The notes below the pieces were generated by a model. That model was not told the origin of the DNA, did no database searches, and saw only the letters and a program-made list of their open reading frames with translations. Of a DNA stretch of 64,000 nt, positions 25,383-35,100 are shown in pieces. The stretch is from Streptomyces sp. NRRL F-5126. GTDB lineage: Bacteria; Actinomycetota; Actinomycetes; Streptomycetales; Streptomycetaceae. The DNA lies in the NCBI RefSeq assembly GCF_000721265.1, contig NZ_JOFZ01000005.1, positions 186,001-250,000 of the forward strand, read 5' to 3'. Both the position numbers and the translations under genes were made by a program. The first letter of the stretch is position 1, and each line of letters starts with the position of its first letter.

Positions 25383-27512
25383 TCACAGCCCGAGGAACGG
25401 GCTAGGAGCCCCGTGCCAGGAGACACGTAGGGTTTCACGTGCACGGGTGCAGGCGACGAACAGCAGGCTGAGCTCGCGCAGCACGTCGTCCCGGTGCTGC
25501 TGCGCGTCCACCGCCTCGGGCGTCAGTGCCGACGCCATGGGCAGTACTCCCTCGCTCACACCCGCCACGGCGACACAGCGGAACTCCAGTCCCTTCATCC
25601 GGTGCATGGTGCCGATGCGGACACCCTCTCCTGGCTCCCGGCCTGCGCCCAGGACGTGCACCGGCCGGCCTGCCTGCTCCAGTGCGTGTGCGATCTCCCT
25701 GCCGAACTGGAGATACCGCACGGCCACTCCGATCTCGCTCGGCAGCACGCCGTCCGCGATCCACTGTGAGATCGCAGCCACGAGGTCCTCGACCTCCTCG
25801 CTCTTCACGGCGGCCCCGCGCAGTTCGGGCTGGGCACCCCGCAGCACGGATCGGAAGCCGGACAGCGATTCGGTACCGCCGTCCATGTCGTCAGGCTTCT
25901 CGTCCGTCAGCAGAGTGGCCGACCACCGCAAGATCTCCTGTGTGGTGCGGTAGTTGACACGCAGGCGGTGCGACCTGCCGGTCACACTCAATCCCAGGCT
26001 CCGCAGCGACACCTTGTTGCCGTAGATGCGCTGGTGTGTGTCACCGGCGATGAACAGGTCGTCCGGGCCAGGACCGACCAGTGCTCGCAGCAGGCGCCAT
26101 TGGGCGGGGTGGAGGTCCTGGGCCTCATCGACCACCACATGGCGGAACGGCCGGTCGGCGCGAGGCTCCACCAGCCGGGCCGCCTCCGCGCAGACCTGGA
26201 GGAATGTCCACTCGCCGGCTTGGCGCAGCTCCCGGGTGAACGCCTCGACGGCACGCCACACCTGGGCGCGTCGCAGCGGGTTCAGTGCGGTACCCCGACC
26301 GCTTCGGGACGCCTTGAGGTATGCCTCGGGTGTGCGCAGGTCCTGTGCCAGCACCACCTGCCGCCATTCCTGGTCGAGGAAGACTTCACTGAGATCGACG
26401 CCCACCCGCGAGATGATCCGGCTCCAGCGGGAGTGGATCTCCTTCTGGCTCGTCAGGATGTTCAGTGCTTCTTTCCGTTCCGCGCGGACGAACCGGTTGG
26501 CCAGAGCGTCGACGTTGACGACCTGGACCTTGGCCCGCAACGGTTCGTCAGGGACCAGTAGTTGGAGGTTGCGTCGCAGGTCAGTAGCGAGGTCCCGGGT
26601 GAAAGTGGTGAGCAGGATCGACCCGTCGGGCGTGTCGGCGGGTAGCCGGCGCGCCAGATGCAGCGCCCGGTGCAGGGCGACGACGGTCTTCCCTGTACCG
26701 GGGCCGCCCGTCACGCGTGCCGGGCCGTTGTAGGAGGGCCGGTAGGCGATGCGCCGCTGGCTCGGGTGCAGGAAGACACGCCAGGCGTCGAACGGCCGGG
26801 ACAGGATGTCGAGCAGCTCCTCCGGTCCGGACAGCACCGCGATACGGCTCTGGGAGCGGGCCATGGCCGCGGCGAGTTCATCTTGCGCCGGGGAGCGCGG
26901 CATCTCGGCTGCGTCGGCCTCCGCATGAACGGCGACGGACTCTCGCCACACCTCTTCCGGGGTGAGACCGGCGGCGAGACCGGCCAGCACGTCGTACTGC
27001 TGCTCGGGTAGAAATTTGCGCAGCGCGTCCAGCTGGGCCTCGTTGCTGAAGTCGCGCACGAGCGGCAGCAGGTCGGGATCGATGCCGAGGCGGATCAGCT
27101 CGCCGTCGGACACGTGGGTGAAGAGGAGATCCGCGCGTGCGGGCGCGGCCACCCGCGCGTCGGCGACCGCACGTTCGAGAGCGATGTCGTCGCGCAGCTC
27201 GATGCCCTGCGTCGCGGAGTTCACCGACGCACGATGGCTCAGGGCCCAGGCGATGGCCTCGTCGTGCGGCATGACCTTGAGCAGGAGGAAGCTGCTCCCG
27301 GATTCCGGCGCGAGAACGACGCCGCGCATGAACTTGCTGACCCTGATGGTGCGGATGCGGGGGTCTCGGGGGTTCGCCGGCTTCTCGAGGTGGAGTCCGG
27401 CGTGCTGATGCGCACGGAACTTGTCGAAGATCTCGTGTACACGCTTCTGGACGGGTTTTTCCAGCTTGGCGAACTCCAGGAGGAAGTCCTTGTGGATTCC
27501 CAGTGTCGCCAT
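25383..27512 (-). CDS. UvrD/Rep-type helicase with RelE-like N-terminal domain
   Basis: This 709-residue protein starts at ATG 27512. Its first about 105 residues resemble the RelE/ParE fold (KLEKPVQKRVHEIFDKFR, then LHLEKPANPRDPRIRTIRV and VLAPESGSSFLLLKV, ending HDEAIAWA). A superfamily 1 helicase follows: Walker A GGPGTGKT near residue 267, Walker B DEAQDLHPAQW near 460, GDTHQRIYG and RLRVNYRTT, and the late motif RIGTMHRMKGLEF. It should translocate on DNA using ATP. Whether the RelE-like part still cleaves RNA is unknown. It is divergent from a GmrSD-type nuclease and begins the defence island, so a role in phage or plasmid defence is likely. Confidence 0.85.
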   Translation of the reverse strand: MATLGIHKDFLLEFAKLEKPVQKRVHEIFDKFRAHQHAGLHLEKPANPRDPRIRTIRVSKFMRGVVLAPESGSSFLLLKVMPHDEAIAWALSHRASVNSATQGIELRDDIALERAVADARVAAPARADLLFTHVSDGELIRLGIDPDLLPLVRDFSNEAQLDALRKFLPEQQYDVLAGLAAGLTPEEVWRESVAVHAEADAAEMPRSPAQDELAAAMARSQSRIAVLSGPEELLDILSRPFDAWRVFLHPSQRRIAYRPSYNGPARVTGGPGTGKTVVALHRALHLARRLPADTPDGSILLTTFTRDLATDLRRNLQLLVPDEPLRAKVQVVNVDALANRFVRAERKEALNILTSQKEIHSRWSRIISRVGVDLSEVFLDQEWRQVVLAQDLRTPEAYLKASRSGRGTALNPLRRAQVWRAVEAFTRELRQAGEWTFLQVCAEAARLVEPRADRPFRHVVVDEAQDLHPAQWRLLRALVGPGPDDLFIAGDTHQRIYGNKVSLRSLGLSVTGRSHRLRVNYRTTQEILRWSATLLTDEKPDDMDGGTESLSGFRSVLRGAQPELRGAAVKSEEVEDLVAAISQWIADGVLPSEIGVAVRYLQFGREIAHALEQAGRPVHVLGAGREPGEGVRIGTMHRMKGLEFRCVAVAGVSEGVLPMASALTPEAVDAQQHRDDVLRELSLLFVACTRARETLRVSWHGAPSPFLGL

Positions 27513-27548
27513 GTCTGCCCCCGGCCGGTACGAGTGTCGACGTTCCGG

Positions 27549-27576
27549 TTGATCACCGTACGGTATGGGCGACAAT
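27549..27576 (+). promoter_or_regulatory. Candidate promoter and operator between helicase and GmrSD genes
   Basis: TTGATC (27549-27554) and GACAAT (27571-27576) form a -35/-10 pair with a 16-base spacer reading toward the GmrSD-type gene. The perfect palindrome ACCGTACGGT (27555-27564) lies inside that spacer, in the 100-base divergent gap. A repressor bound here could silence both defence genes. Confidence 0.45.
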
Positions 27577-27612
27577 GACGGATCGGTGCCGACGGTCTGG
27601 GAGGGGACGGGC

Positions 27613-30210
27613 GTGCACGCTCAGGAGACCACGTTCAGCAAACTGGTTCAGGGGGAGCAGCAGTTCCAGGTTCCGCTCTACCAGCGCACCTACAGCTGGC
27701 AGCTGGACGAGCTGCGTCAACTGTGGGACGACGTAGAGGAGCTGGTGGACGAGCGGCAGGAGGGGCGTTCCCACAGCGGCCACTTCCTCGGCTCCGTCGT
27801 GCTCGCCCCGGAGCGCGTCGCCGCCGGCGGCCTGCGGCGTTGGCTCGTGGTCGACGGCCAGCAGCGCATGACCACGCTGATGCTGGCGTTCACTGCCCTT
27901 CGGGATCACCACCGGGGCGCGGGCCGGGCGAAGAAGGCCGCCCGCATCAATGACCTGCTGCTGGTCAACGCCTTCCAGGACGGGAACGACGGCTATCGGC
28001 TGTTGCCGACGCAGGCGGACCGCGAGGCGTACATCGCCTGCGTCGACAGTCTTCCGAAGGCCGGTGGTGCCGGGAACGTCGGCGCCGCGTACCGTTTTTT
28101 CGTCGCCGTCCTGGCCGAAGGGGCGGCAAGCGGCGGGGACTCGTGGGTGGACGCGGTCGAGTCGGTGCTCGGTGAGAGCCTCTCGATCGTGGCGATCACC
28201 GCGGCCGAGGGCGACAACGTCTACCGCATCTTCGAATCGATCAACAACACCGGAGTCGGCCTCAGCCAGAGCGACCTGCTGCGCAACTACCTGTTCATGT
28301 GCCTGCCCACCAGGGGCGAGGACGTGTATCGCAAGCGCTGGCTGCCCATGCAGGAACTCCTGGGGCCCGCCAATCTGGAGCTCCTGGTCTGGCTCGACCT
28401 CGTCGTCGGTGGCAACAGCCGTGCCCGGCAGAGCGAGATCTACCGGGACCAGAAGAGACGTCTGGAGCGACTCGGCGCCGACGAGGAGGCGTTGGAGGCG
28501 GAGATCGCCCGGTTCTCCCTGCGCGCGGGCCGCCTCATGCGGATCCTGGAGCCGGAGCGGGAGAGCGATCCGCGGCTGAGGGCGGTGCTGGAACGGCTCG
28601 CCCGCTGGGGAGGGCAGACGCACTACCCGCTGGCCCTGCACCTGCTCGACCTGGTGGACGAGGGAGCCGTCTCCGCCGGCGAGGCGGCCGAGGCTCTTGT
28701 GTGCGCCGAGAGCTACATGGTCCGGCGCCTGTTCGCGGGGCTGTCCACGATGGGCAGCAACCGGGTGTTCATGGAGCTTCCCAAGGAGCTGGACAAGGGC
28801 GGAGCACCGGCCGACGCGGTACGCCGGTTCCTCTCGCGCAACCGGACGGGCGCGCGGGTGTGGCCCGCGGACGACACGGTCCGCGAGGCCATCCGTACGC
28901 GCCCCTTCTACAAGACGGGACGCAGCAACCAGCGCCTCCAGATCCTGCGGCGGCTGGAGGAGAGTTACGAGTCGAGCGAGCCCGTCGACTACGGCAAGGC
29001 GAAGCTCACCGTCGAGCACGTGCTGCCGCAACGTCCGGCGCAGCAGTGGTTCGACCTGCTCGCGGAGGAGGCCGGCGACGGCGAGAGCCCGGAGGAGATC
29101 CATGCCGCGATGGTGCACACGCTCGGCAACCTCACTCTTTCCGGCGACAACACCCGGCTGTCCAACCATCCGTTCCGCCGCAAGCAGGAGCTGCTCGACA
29201 CCAGCGCTCTGCGCATGAACCAGCGGATCGCCGCGCAGGAACGCTGGGGCAGGGCGGAGATCGCCGCCAGGGCGGAGGAACTGGCCGATCGGGCCGTGCG
29301 GCTGTGGCCTGGGCCGCTGGACACGGCCGAGCACGCCGACGACGAGTGGAAGGGCTGGCGAGAGTTGCGGGAGGCGCTGCTCGCCATGCCCGCCGGTACG
29401 TGGACGTCGTACGGTGACCTCGCGGCCCTGATCGGCACCAGCGCTGTCGCTGTGGGCAGCCATGTCGCCTCCGCGAAAGGCCTGCGCGGCGCTTACCGCG
29501 TGCTGACGGCGGACGGCCGTATCGCCGCGGGCTTCCGGTGGACGGACGACACCCATTCCGGCGACCCCAGGGCCGTCCTGGAAGCCGAGGGCGTCACCTT
29601 CGACGAGAACAGCCGGGCCCGGAAGTCGCACCGGCTGACCACCAATGATCTCGCGGTGCTGGTGGGCAGGGAGACCGCCGAAGAGTTCCTGCCGGAGCCC
29701 GTGCCAAGCGCCGCCGACGAGACCGGAGCGGGTGCCGCCACCCGTTTCGAGACCTTGCTGCGTGACAATCAGGCCCCCGACGTCGTGGAAGGCGTCCTGT
29801 CCTCCCTGCGGTTCTGGGAGGAACTGGGCGGTCACCTCATGTACGGCAGGGCACAGGAGACCAGTTGCTTCCCCACGGTGGAAGCGGGCGGTCCGCACGT
29901 TCGGCGTCCGCTGTGGCCTGTCGGCATCTACCCCGTGTCAGGCACGGTCGAAGTGGTCTTCCAGCACCTCAAGCGGCGGCCGCCGTTCGACGACGAGCCG
30001 ATGCGGCGGGCTCTGATGGAGCGGTTCAACGCCGTCGACGGAATCGACCTGGCCGAAGCCAAGTTGGATCTGCGTCCTTCCTTCCCGCTTGAGGTGTTCG
30101 CCGGCCACAGCGAGGAGATCAGGACCGTGCTTGAGTGGTTCGTCACCGAGGCCGCTCTGGCGGAAGCTCGCCGTCCCCTTGAGGACGAAGGGGCGCAGTC
30201 CGTGTTCTGA
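27613..30210 (+). CDS. GmrSD-type nuclease (DUF262-DUF1524) with ATL-like domain
   Basis: The protein is 865 residues from the GTG at 27613 (VHAQETTFSKLVQGEQQFQV), the start expected for this family and preceded by gaggggacg. DUF262 occupies the N-terminus with VDGQQRMTT near residue 80, the NTP-binding/sensor half of type IV modification-dependent enzymes. DUF1524 follows, with HNH-like EHVLPQ near 465 and LGNLTLSGDN near 503. Residues about 590-645 (MPAGTWTSYGDLAALIG and SHVASAKGLRGAYRV) look like the DNA-binding part of O6-alkylguanine transferases without the PCHR cysteine, an ATL domain. A further C-terminal domain of unknown type ends the protein. It probably cuts DNA carrying modified bases. 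The ATL part may help recognise them, which is inference. Confidence 0.87.
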   Translation: MHAQETTFSKLVQGEQQFQVPLYQRTYSWQLDELRQLWDDVEELVDERQEGRSHSGHFLGSVVLAPERVAAGGLRRWLVVDGQQRMTTLMLAFTALRDHHRGAGRAKKAARINDLLLVNAFQDGNDGYRLLPTQADREAYIACVDSLPKAGGAGNVGAAYRFFVAVLAEGAASGGDSWVDAVESVLGESLSIVAITAAEGDNVYRIFESINNTGVGLSQSDLLRNYLFMCLPTRGEDVYRKRWLPMQELLGPANLELLVWLDLVVGGNSRARQSEIYRDQKRRLERLGADEEALEAEIARFSLRAGRLMRILEPERESDPRLRAVLERLARWGGQTHYPLALHLLDLVDEGAVSAGEAAEALVCAESYMVRRLFAGLSTMGSNRVFMELPKELDKGGAPADAVRRFLSRNRTGARVWPADDTVREAIRTRPFYKTGRSNQRLQILRRLEESYESSEPVDYGKAKLTVEHVLPQRPAQQWFDLLAEEAGDGESPEEIHAAMVHTLGNLTLSGDNTRLSNHPFRRKQELLDTSALRMNQRIAAQERWGRAEIAARAEELADRAVRLWPGPLDTAEHADDEWKGWRELREALLAMPAGTWTSYGDLAALIGTSAVAVGSHVASAKGLRGAYRVLTADGRIAAGFRWTDDTHSGDPRAVLEAEGVTFDENSRARKSHRLTTNDLAVLVGRETAEEFLPEPVPSAADETGAGAATRFETLLRDNQAPDVVEGVLSSLRFWEELGGHLMYGRAQETSCFPTVEAGGPHVRRPLWPVGIYPVSGTVEVVFQHLKRRPPFDDEPMRRALMERFNAVDGIDLAEAKLDLRPSFPLEVFAGHSEEIRTVLEWFVTEAALAEARRPLEDEGAQSVF

Positions 30211-30352
30211 GGCGCTGCCGTCCCGGTGACTCCGGATGGCCGGATCATGGCTTACCCCAAGATCACCACTCGGCTAGTCTGCCCAAGGCAGTGATCGGTG
30301 TCACTCCGGGCTTGTGCGCGTGGTGGTGGCCGCGACAGGAGCACGGGGGCGC

Positions 30353-30853
30353 ATGGAACTCAACAACCATCAGGGCTGGTACGGCGAGACCTTCGTGGCT
30401 GCCATCGCCGCCGCTGCCGGGTTCCAGGTGGCTGTGCCGTATCCGGACATCGGCAAGGACCTCATCCTGGGGCGGGATCACGAGGTGCCGGAGCTGGACG
30501 TCCAGATCGCGCTCCAGGTGAAGACGCGCAGGGTGGGGGAGTTCGATCGCACCGGCTCCGGGTTCAGGATCACGCTGTCCATCGAGCAGTTCAGGCGCCT
30601 GTGCGGTCGCAGGCAGGTGCCCTGCTTCCTGGTGCTGGTCGTGGTTCCCCCGACCCCCGCCGCGTATATCGAGGTCCTGGAGAGGGAACTGGTTCTCCGG
30701 CACTCCGCGTACTGGGTCTCGCTCGCGGAAAGGCCCTTACCGAGCCAGCAGGGGCAGAAGAGCGTGACGGTCACGGTGCCGCGTGACAACCTTCTCACTG
30801 TCGACGTTCTGCGGGGATTCTTCGACCGGGCCTGCGAGGAGGTGCCGGTATGA
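30353..30853 (+). CDS. DUF4365 (PD-(D/E)xK-like) protein
   Basis: The protein is 166 residues from ATG 30353 (MELNNHQGWYGETF). DUF4365 features are visible: a Q-G-WYGE opening and a nuclease-like core DIGKDLILG then IALQVKTRR (D...Q-x-K of the PD-(D/E)xK fold). Such proteins occur in defence loci and are predicted nucleases or nuclease-like sensors. A rare TTA codon at 30737-30739 means full translation would depend on the bldA leucine tRNA in a streptomycete. Its stop overlaps the next start by ATGA, so the two proteins are likely partners. An upstream open frame exists, but the late ATG has the better gggggc-type site and family match. Confidence 0.8.
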   Translation: MELNNHQGWYGETFVAAIAAAAGFQVAVPYPDIGKDLILGRDHEVPELDVQIALQVKTRRVGEFDRTGSGFRITLSIEQFRRLCGRRQVPCFLVLVVVPPTPAAYIEVLERELVLRHSAYWVSLAERPLPSQQGQKSVTVTVPRDNLLTVDVLRGFFDRACEEVPV

Positions 30854-32031
30854 GCGCCGTCGGCGTACCCGAGCACGAGCTGGCGGCGCTCAGGCCCGGC
30901 GACGTGGCGCGCTACCTGCACGGCCGCGGCTGGCGGGAGAGCGGCCGGGTCCGCTACAGCCACCGATGGGAGCGGGAGTGGGGCGGGCAGCGGCGGCGCG
31001 TTCTCCTGCCGATGGATCCAGGCCTCGCCGACTACACGGACCGGATGGCCGACCTGCTCGATGGGCTCGCCGCTGCCGAAGGACGGACGCCGGCGGCGGT
31101 CCACCAGGACCTGATCCGGACCGGATTCGACGTGCAGTACATCAGGATGTTCCCGCGCACGCCCTCCGGCACCATCCCGGTCCGTGCCGGCGTGCTGGCG
31201 GCCATGGGCGCGCAGGACCTGCTGATGGCCGCGGCCTGCTCCGCGGTCAGCGGGGAGCCCCGTCTCGTACAGCCCCGCCGCAAGCCGGAACGCGCGAGGC
31301 AGATCGTGGACAGCGCGCGGTTCGGCCCGAGCACTCCGGGAAGCTACATCCTCAATCTGCAGCTGCCTCTGCCCGACGCGGAATCGCCGCAGGGGCACCT
31401 CTTCGACGAGGACCCGGCATGGCGGCTGGATCCGGAACCGCTCGCCCGCACAGTGACCCGCCGCATGCACGCCGCGGTGGCGGCCACCCTGACGGCGGCC
31501 GAGCACACCGCGGGTACCGACGACGTCTCGCCCTTCGCGGCGGGCGCGGAGCAGGGCGTGTCCGCGGATCTGTGCGAAGCGCTCGCCGCCATCGGCGGGA
31601 ACGACGGACGCGGCTCCGGGCCGTCGCACGGCTTCGCCCTCAGCTTCGTCTGGTCGCCCAGGTGGCCCGCGCCCGCGGTGGCCCCACCCGCGGCCTTCTC
31701 CCCCCGCCTGGTCGGGGTGGTGCGGGAGGCCGCCCAGGACCTGCGGCGCCAGGAGCCCGAGCTGGCCGTCACCATCGTGGGACGCACGACCAAACTCAAG
31801 CGCGCCGGTGACTTCGGGCCGGGTGAGGTCACGATCGAGGCCCGGCTGCTGAAGGAGAACGGTGACCTGAGCGGCCAGGAGCGACAGATCCACCTCCGCC
31901 TGCGTCAGGAGGACTACGACCGGGCCACGGACGCCCACCGCGAGCGCCTGGACCTGAAGATCAGCGGGGACCTCGCACGCAGGGGCACGTACCTGGAGCT
32001 GACGAACGTCACCGCCTTCGACGTACTGTGA
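30850..32031 (+). CDS. Defence-island protein of unknown function, partner of DUF4365
   Basis: I do not recognise this 393-residue protein. The N-terminus (about residues 1-90) looks like a compact helical domain: GDVARYLHGRGWRESG, a basic-aromatic strand, then LLPMDPGLADYTDRMADLL and a conserved-looking EGRTPAAVHQDLI. The middle is rich in charged and small residues. The C-terminal about 90 residues (VTIVGRTTKLKRAG onward) look beta-rich. There are no membrane segments, nuclease or ATPase motifs. It is translationally coupled to the DUF4365 gene and ends 116 bases before drmD, so it could be an accessory of either. Codon use matches the host. Confidence 0.72.
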   Translation: MSAVGVPEHELAALRPGDVARYLHGRGWRESGRVRYSHRWEREWGGQRRRVLLPMDPGLADYTDRMADLLDGLAAAEGRTPAAVHQDLIRTGFDVQYIRMFPRTPSGTIPVRAGVLAAMGAQDLLMAAACSAVSGEPRLVQPRRKPERARQIVDSARFGPSTPGSYILNLQLPLPDAESPQGHLFDEDPAWRLDPEPLARTVTRRMHAAVAATLTAAEHTAGTDDVSPFAAGAEQGVSADLCEALAAIGGNDGRGSGPSHGFALSFVWSPRWPAPAVAPPAAFSPRLVGVVREAAQDLRRQEPELAVTIVGRTTKLKRAGDFGPGEVTIEARLLKENGDLSGQERQIHLRLRQEDYDRATDAHRERLDLKISGDLARRGTYLELTNVTAFDVL

Positions 32032-32147
32032 CGGTCCGGCCGCGGCGGGTGTTCCGGTGGGCGCTCGCGCGGTCCGCGCCGCGTGCTTGAATTGCTCTGT
32101 TTGACGTGCATCGCCCTGGTGGGGCGGTATGGAGGGGCGGGTATCCG

Positions 32148-35100
32148 ATGACGACGCCGACCACCGACCTGGCCGGAGTGGCGCAGCGGGCGGTCCGCCG
32201 CCGCGCCGGCGCGCAGGACCACACGGGCCTGCCCGAGATCAGCGATCTCGTCGAGGTGCGCGGGCAGCGCTGGGTCGTGGCGGACATCGACCACGGAAAC
32301 GCCTCCCCGGCCGTCAGCGCCGCCGGCACCCTCGTCACGCTCAACAGCGTCGAGGACGGCCGCTACAACGACACACTCTCGGTCATCTGGGAGATCGAGC
32401 CGGGCCGCCGCAGGCTCCCGGCGGGCTCGCTGCCGGAGGTGGCGGCGGACCGCTTCGACCCCCCGGAGCGCCTGGCCGCCTTCCTCGACGCCGTCCGCTG
32501 GTCCGCGGTGACCTCCGCCGACGCGCGGACCTTGCAGGCGCCCTTCCGTTCCGGTGTCGCCGTCGAGCCGTACCAGCTGGAACCGGTCTCCCGGGCGGTG
32601 GCCGCGCCCCGCGTGAACCTGCTCCTCGCCGACGACGTCGGACTCGGCAAGACCGTCGAGGCGGGCCTGGTCGCCCTGGAGCTGATCCTCCGCAATCGCG
32701 CCCACAAGATCATGGTCGTCTGTCCGGCCGGTCTCACCGTGAAGTGGCGCGACGAGATGGCGGAGAAGTTCGGGCTCGACTTCACCATCGTCGACTCGGC
32801 ATGCGCGGCCGAGGTCCGCCGCACGCACGGCAGCGCCGCCAACCCCTTCAACATCCACCCGCGGTGCATCGTCTCCCTGCCGTGGCTGCGCGGCGCCAAG
32901 GCCCAGCGTCTGCTCGCCGAGGTACTGCCCGCCCAGGACGCCGAGGCCGTGATCCCGGGCAAGCGCGCCTTCGACCTGCTCATCCTCGACGAGGCCCACC
33001 ATGTGGCGCCCTCCGCGCCGAAGCAGCTCTACCCCGTCGACTCCCAGCAGACCAAGCTGATCCGCCGGCTCGCCCCGCACTTCGAGCACCGGCTCTTCCT
33101 GTCGGCCACCCCGCACAACGGCTACCAGCAGTCCTACACGGCCCTGTTGGAGATCGTCGACAACCAGCGCTTCGCGCGCGGTGTCGACCCGGACCCGAAG
33201 GCCGTCGAGGACACCGTCGTCCGCCGCCTCAAGTCCGACATCCGCGACCCGGTCACCGGCGAGCGGCGCTTCCTGGAGCGCAGGACACAGGCCCTTCCCG
33301 TGGAGTACACGCGGGACGAGCGGCGCATCCACGCCCTGCTGAAGGAGTACGCCCAGCTGCGCAGGGCCAAACTCGGTACCCGCTTCAAGGGCGGCCGCAA
33401 GGCGGCCGACCTGGTCACCCTGCTCCTGAAGAAGCGCCTGTTCTCCTCGCCCGACGCCTTCGCCCGCACCATCGAGGTCTACCTCGAGACCCTGCGGACG
33501 AAGAAGCAGCAGGCGGCCGAGGACGTCGAGGCCTGGCAGGAGACCTTCTTCGACGACTACGCGGACTACGACGACGAGCCGCTCGCCGAGGCGGAGGACG
33601 ACGCCATCGCCCGCGCCACCACCCTCCAGCCCGGCACCGACGGAGACGAGTCCGCCCTGCTTGAGCAGATGCGCGACTGGGCACGGCGCCACCAGGCACA
33701 GGCCGACTCGAAGGCCCGCGAACTCATCACCTACCTCAAGGCCAACTGCATCCCCGACGGCAGCCATTGGCAGCACGAACGTGTGGTGGTCTTCACCGAG
33801 TACCGCGACACCCAGGTGTGGCTGCAGAACCTGCTGCGCGACCACGGCCTCGGCGGCGACCGCGTCGCCCTCCTGCACGGCGGCCTGAACACCGCGGAGC
33901 GGGAGGAACTGCGCCTCGCCTTCCAGGCCGAGCCCGCCGAGAACCCGGTGCGCATCCTGCTGGCGACCGACGCCGCGAGCGAGGGCATCGACCTCCAGCG
34001 CCACTGCCACCGCCTGGTCAACTACGACATCCCCTTCAACCCCAACAAGCTGGAACAGCGCATCGGCCGCATCGACCGCTACGGCCAGCGCAAGACCCCG
34101 GAAGTCGTGCACTTCGTCGGCAGCAACTACGAGGAGAGCGGCGACACCTACGAGGCCGACCTCGAGTTCCTCGCCCGCGTCGCCGTGAAGGTCGCCCGTA
34201 TGGAGGAGGACCTCGGCAAGGTCAACGCCGTGCTGGCCGACGCCGTGCAGCGGCGCATGACCGGCGACCTCGGCACCGACTTCGACGTCGACCGCGCGGA
34301 GCTCTACGCCGGCAGGCAGGCCAGGCGTGGCGGGAACGTTCCCTCGGAACGCGAGGCCCAGGCCCAGGCCCAGCGCCTGAGCGAGCAGGTCGCGGCCACG
34401 GTGAGCACACTCGGCATCACCCCGGACCGGATCGCCCGCGTCGTCTCCACGGCACTGCCGCTCGCGCGCCAGCAGGACATCCACCCCGTGCTCGACGACA
34501 GGGAGGCGGCCGAGGGCTTCTACGAGGTCCCCACCCTCACCGGCTCCTGGGAGCGGGCCGGCCACGGCCTCGCCGACAAGCTGCGCCCCGAGATCCGGCG
34601 GCCCGTCACCTTCGACCCCGCCGGCGTCCGGGATCGCGACGACGTCGTCCTCGCCCACCTGGGGCATCCCCTTGTCGCCATGTCCACGCGCCTGCTGCGC
34701 GCGGCCGTGTGGAACAAGGACCAGGCCGGTCTCGCCCGGGTCAGCGCCGTCGTCAGCGACCATCCCGAGCTGGAGACGACCCTCGTCGGCGCGTTCGCCC
34801 GCTTCGTCCTCGTCGGCGCCGACGGGGTACGGCTCCACGAGGAGGTCCTCCAGGCGGGCGGCTGGCTCCGCGATGCCGACACGGGAGGGCAGTCCCGCTT
34901 CAGCCGCCTGGAGAAGGTGACCACGGTCCGCAACATCCTCGACGACGCGTTCGCCGACCATGCCACCCCGGCCGCCCCGCTTCTGCGCGGCAGGCTCGCC
35001 GAGTCCTGGCCGCATGTCGGTGAGGGCCTGGTCTCCGCCCTCGAATGGCGGGCCCGCAACCGCCAGACCGCGCTGGAGGGCCGGCTGGAGACGCGCCGAC

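Noticed and set aside
27553..29898. A long minus-strand frame opposite the GmrSD-type gene
   Set aside because: It is a shadow of the DUF262-DUF1524 gene. It would also start from an unlikely place and cross a good promoter.
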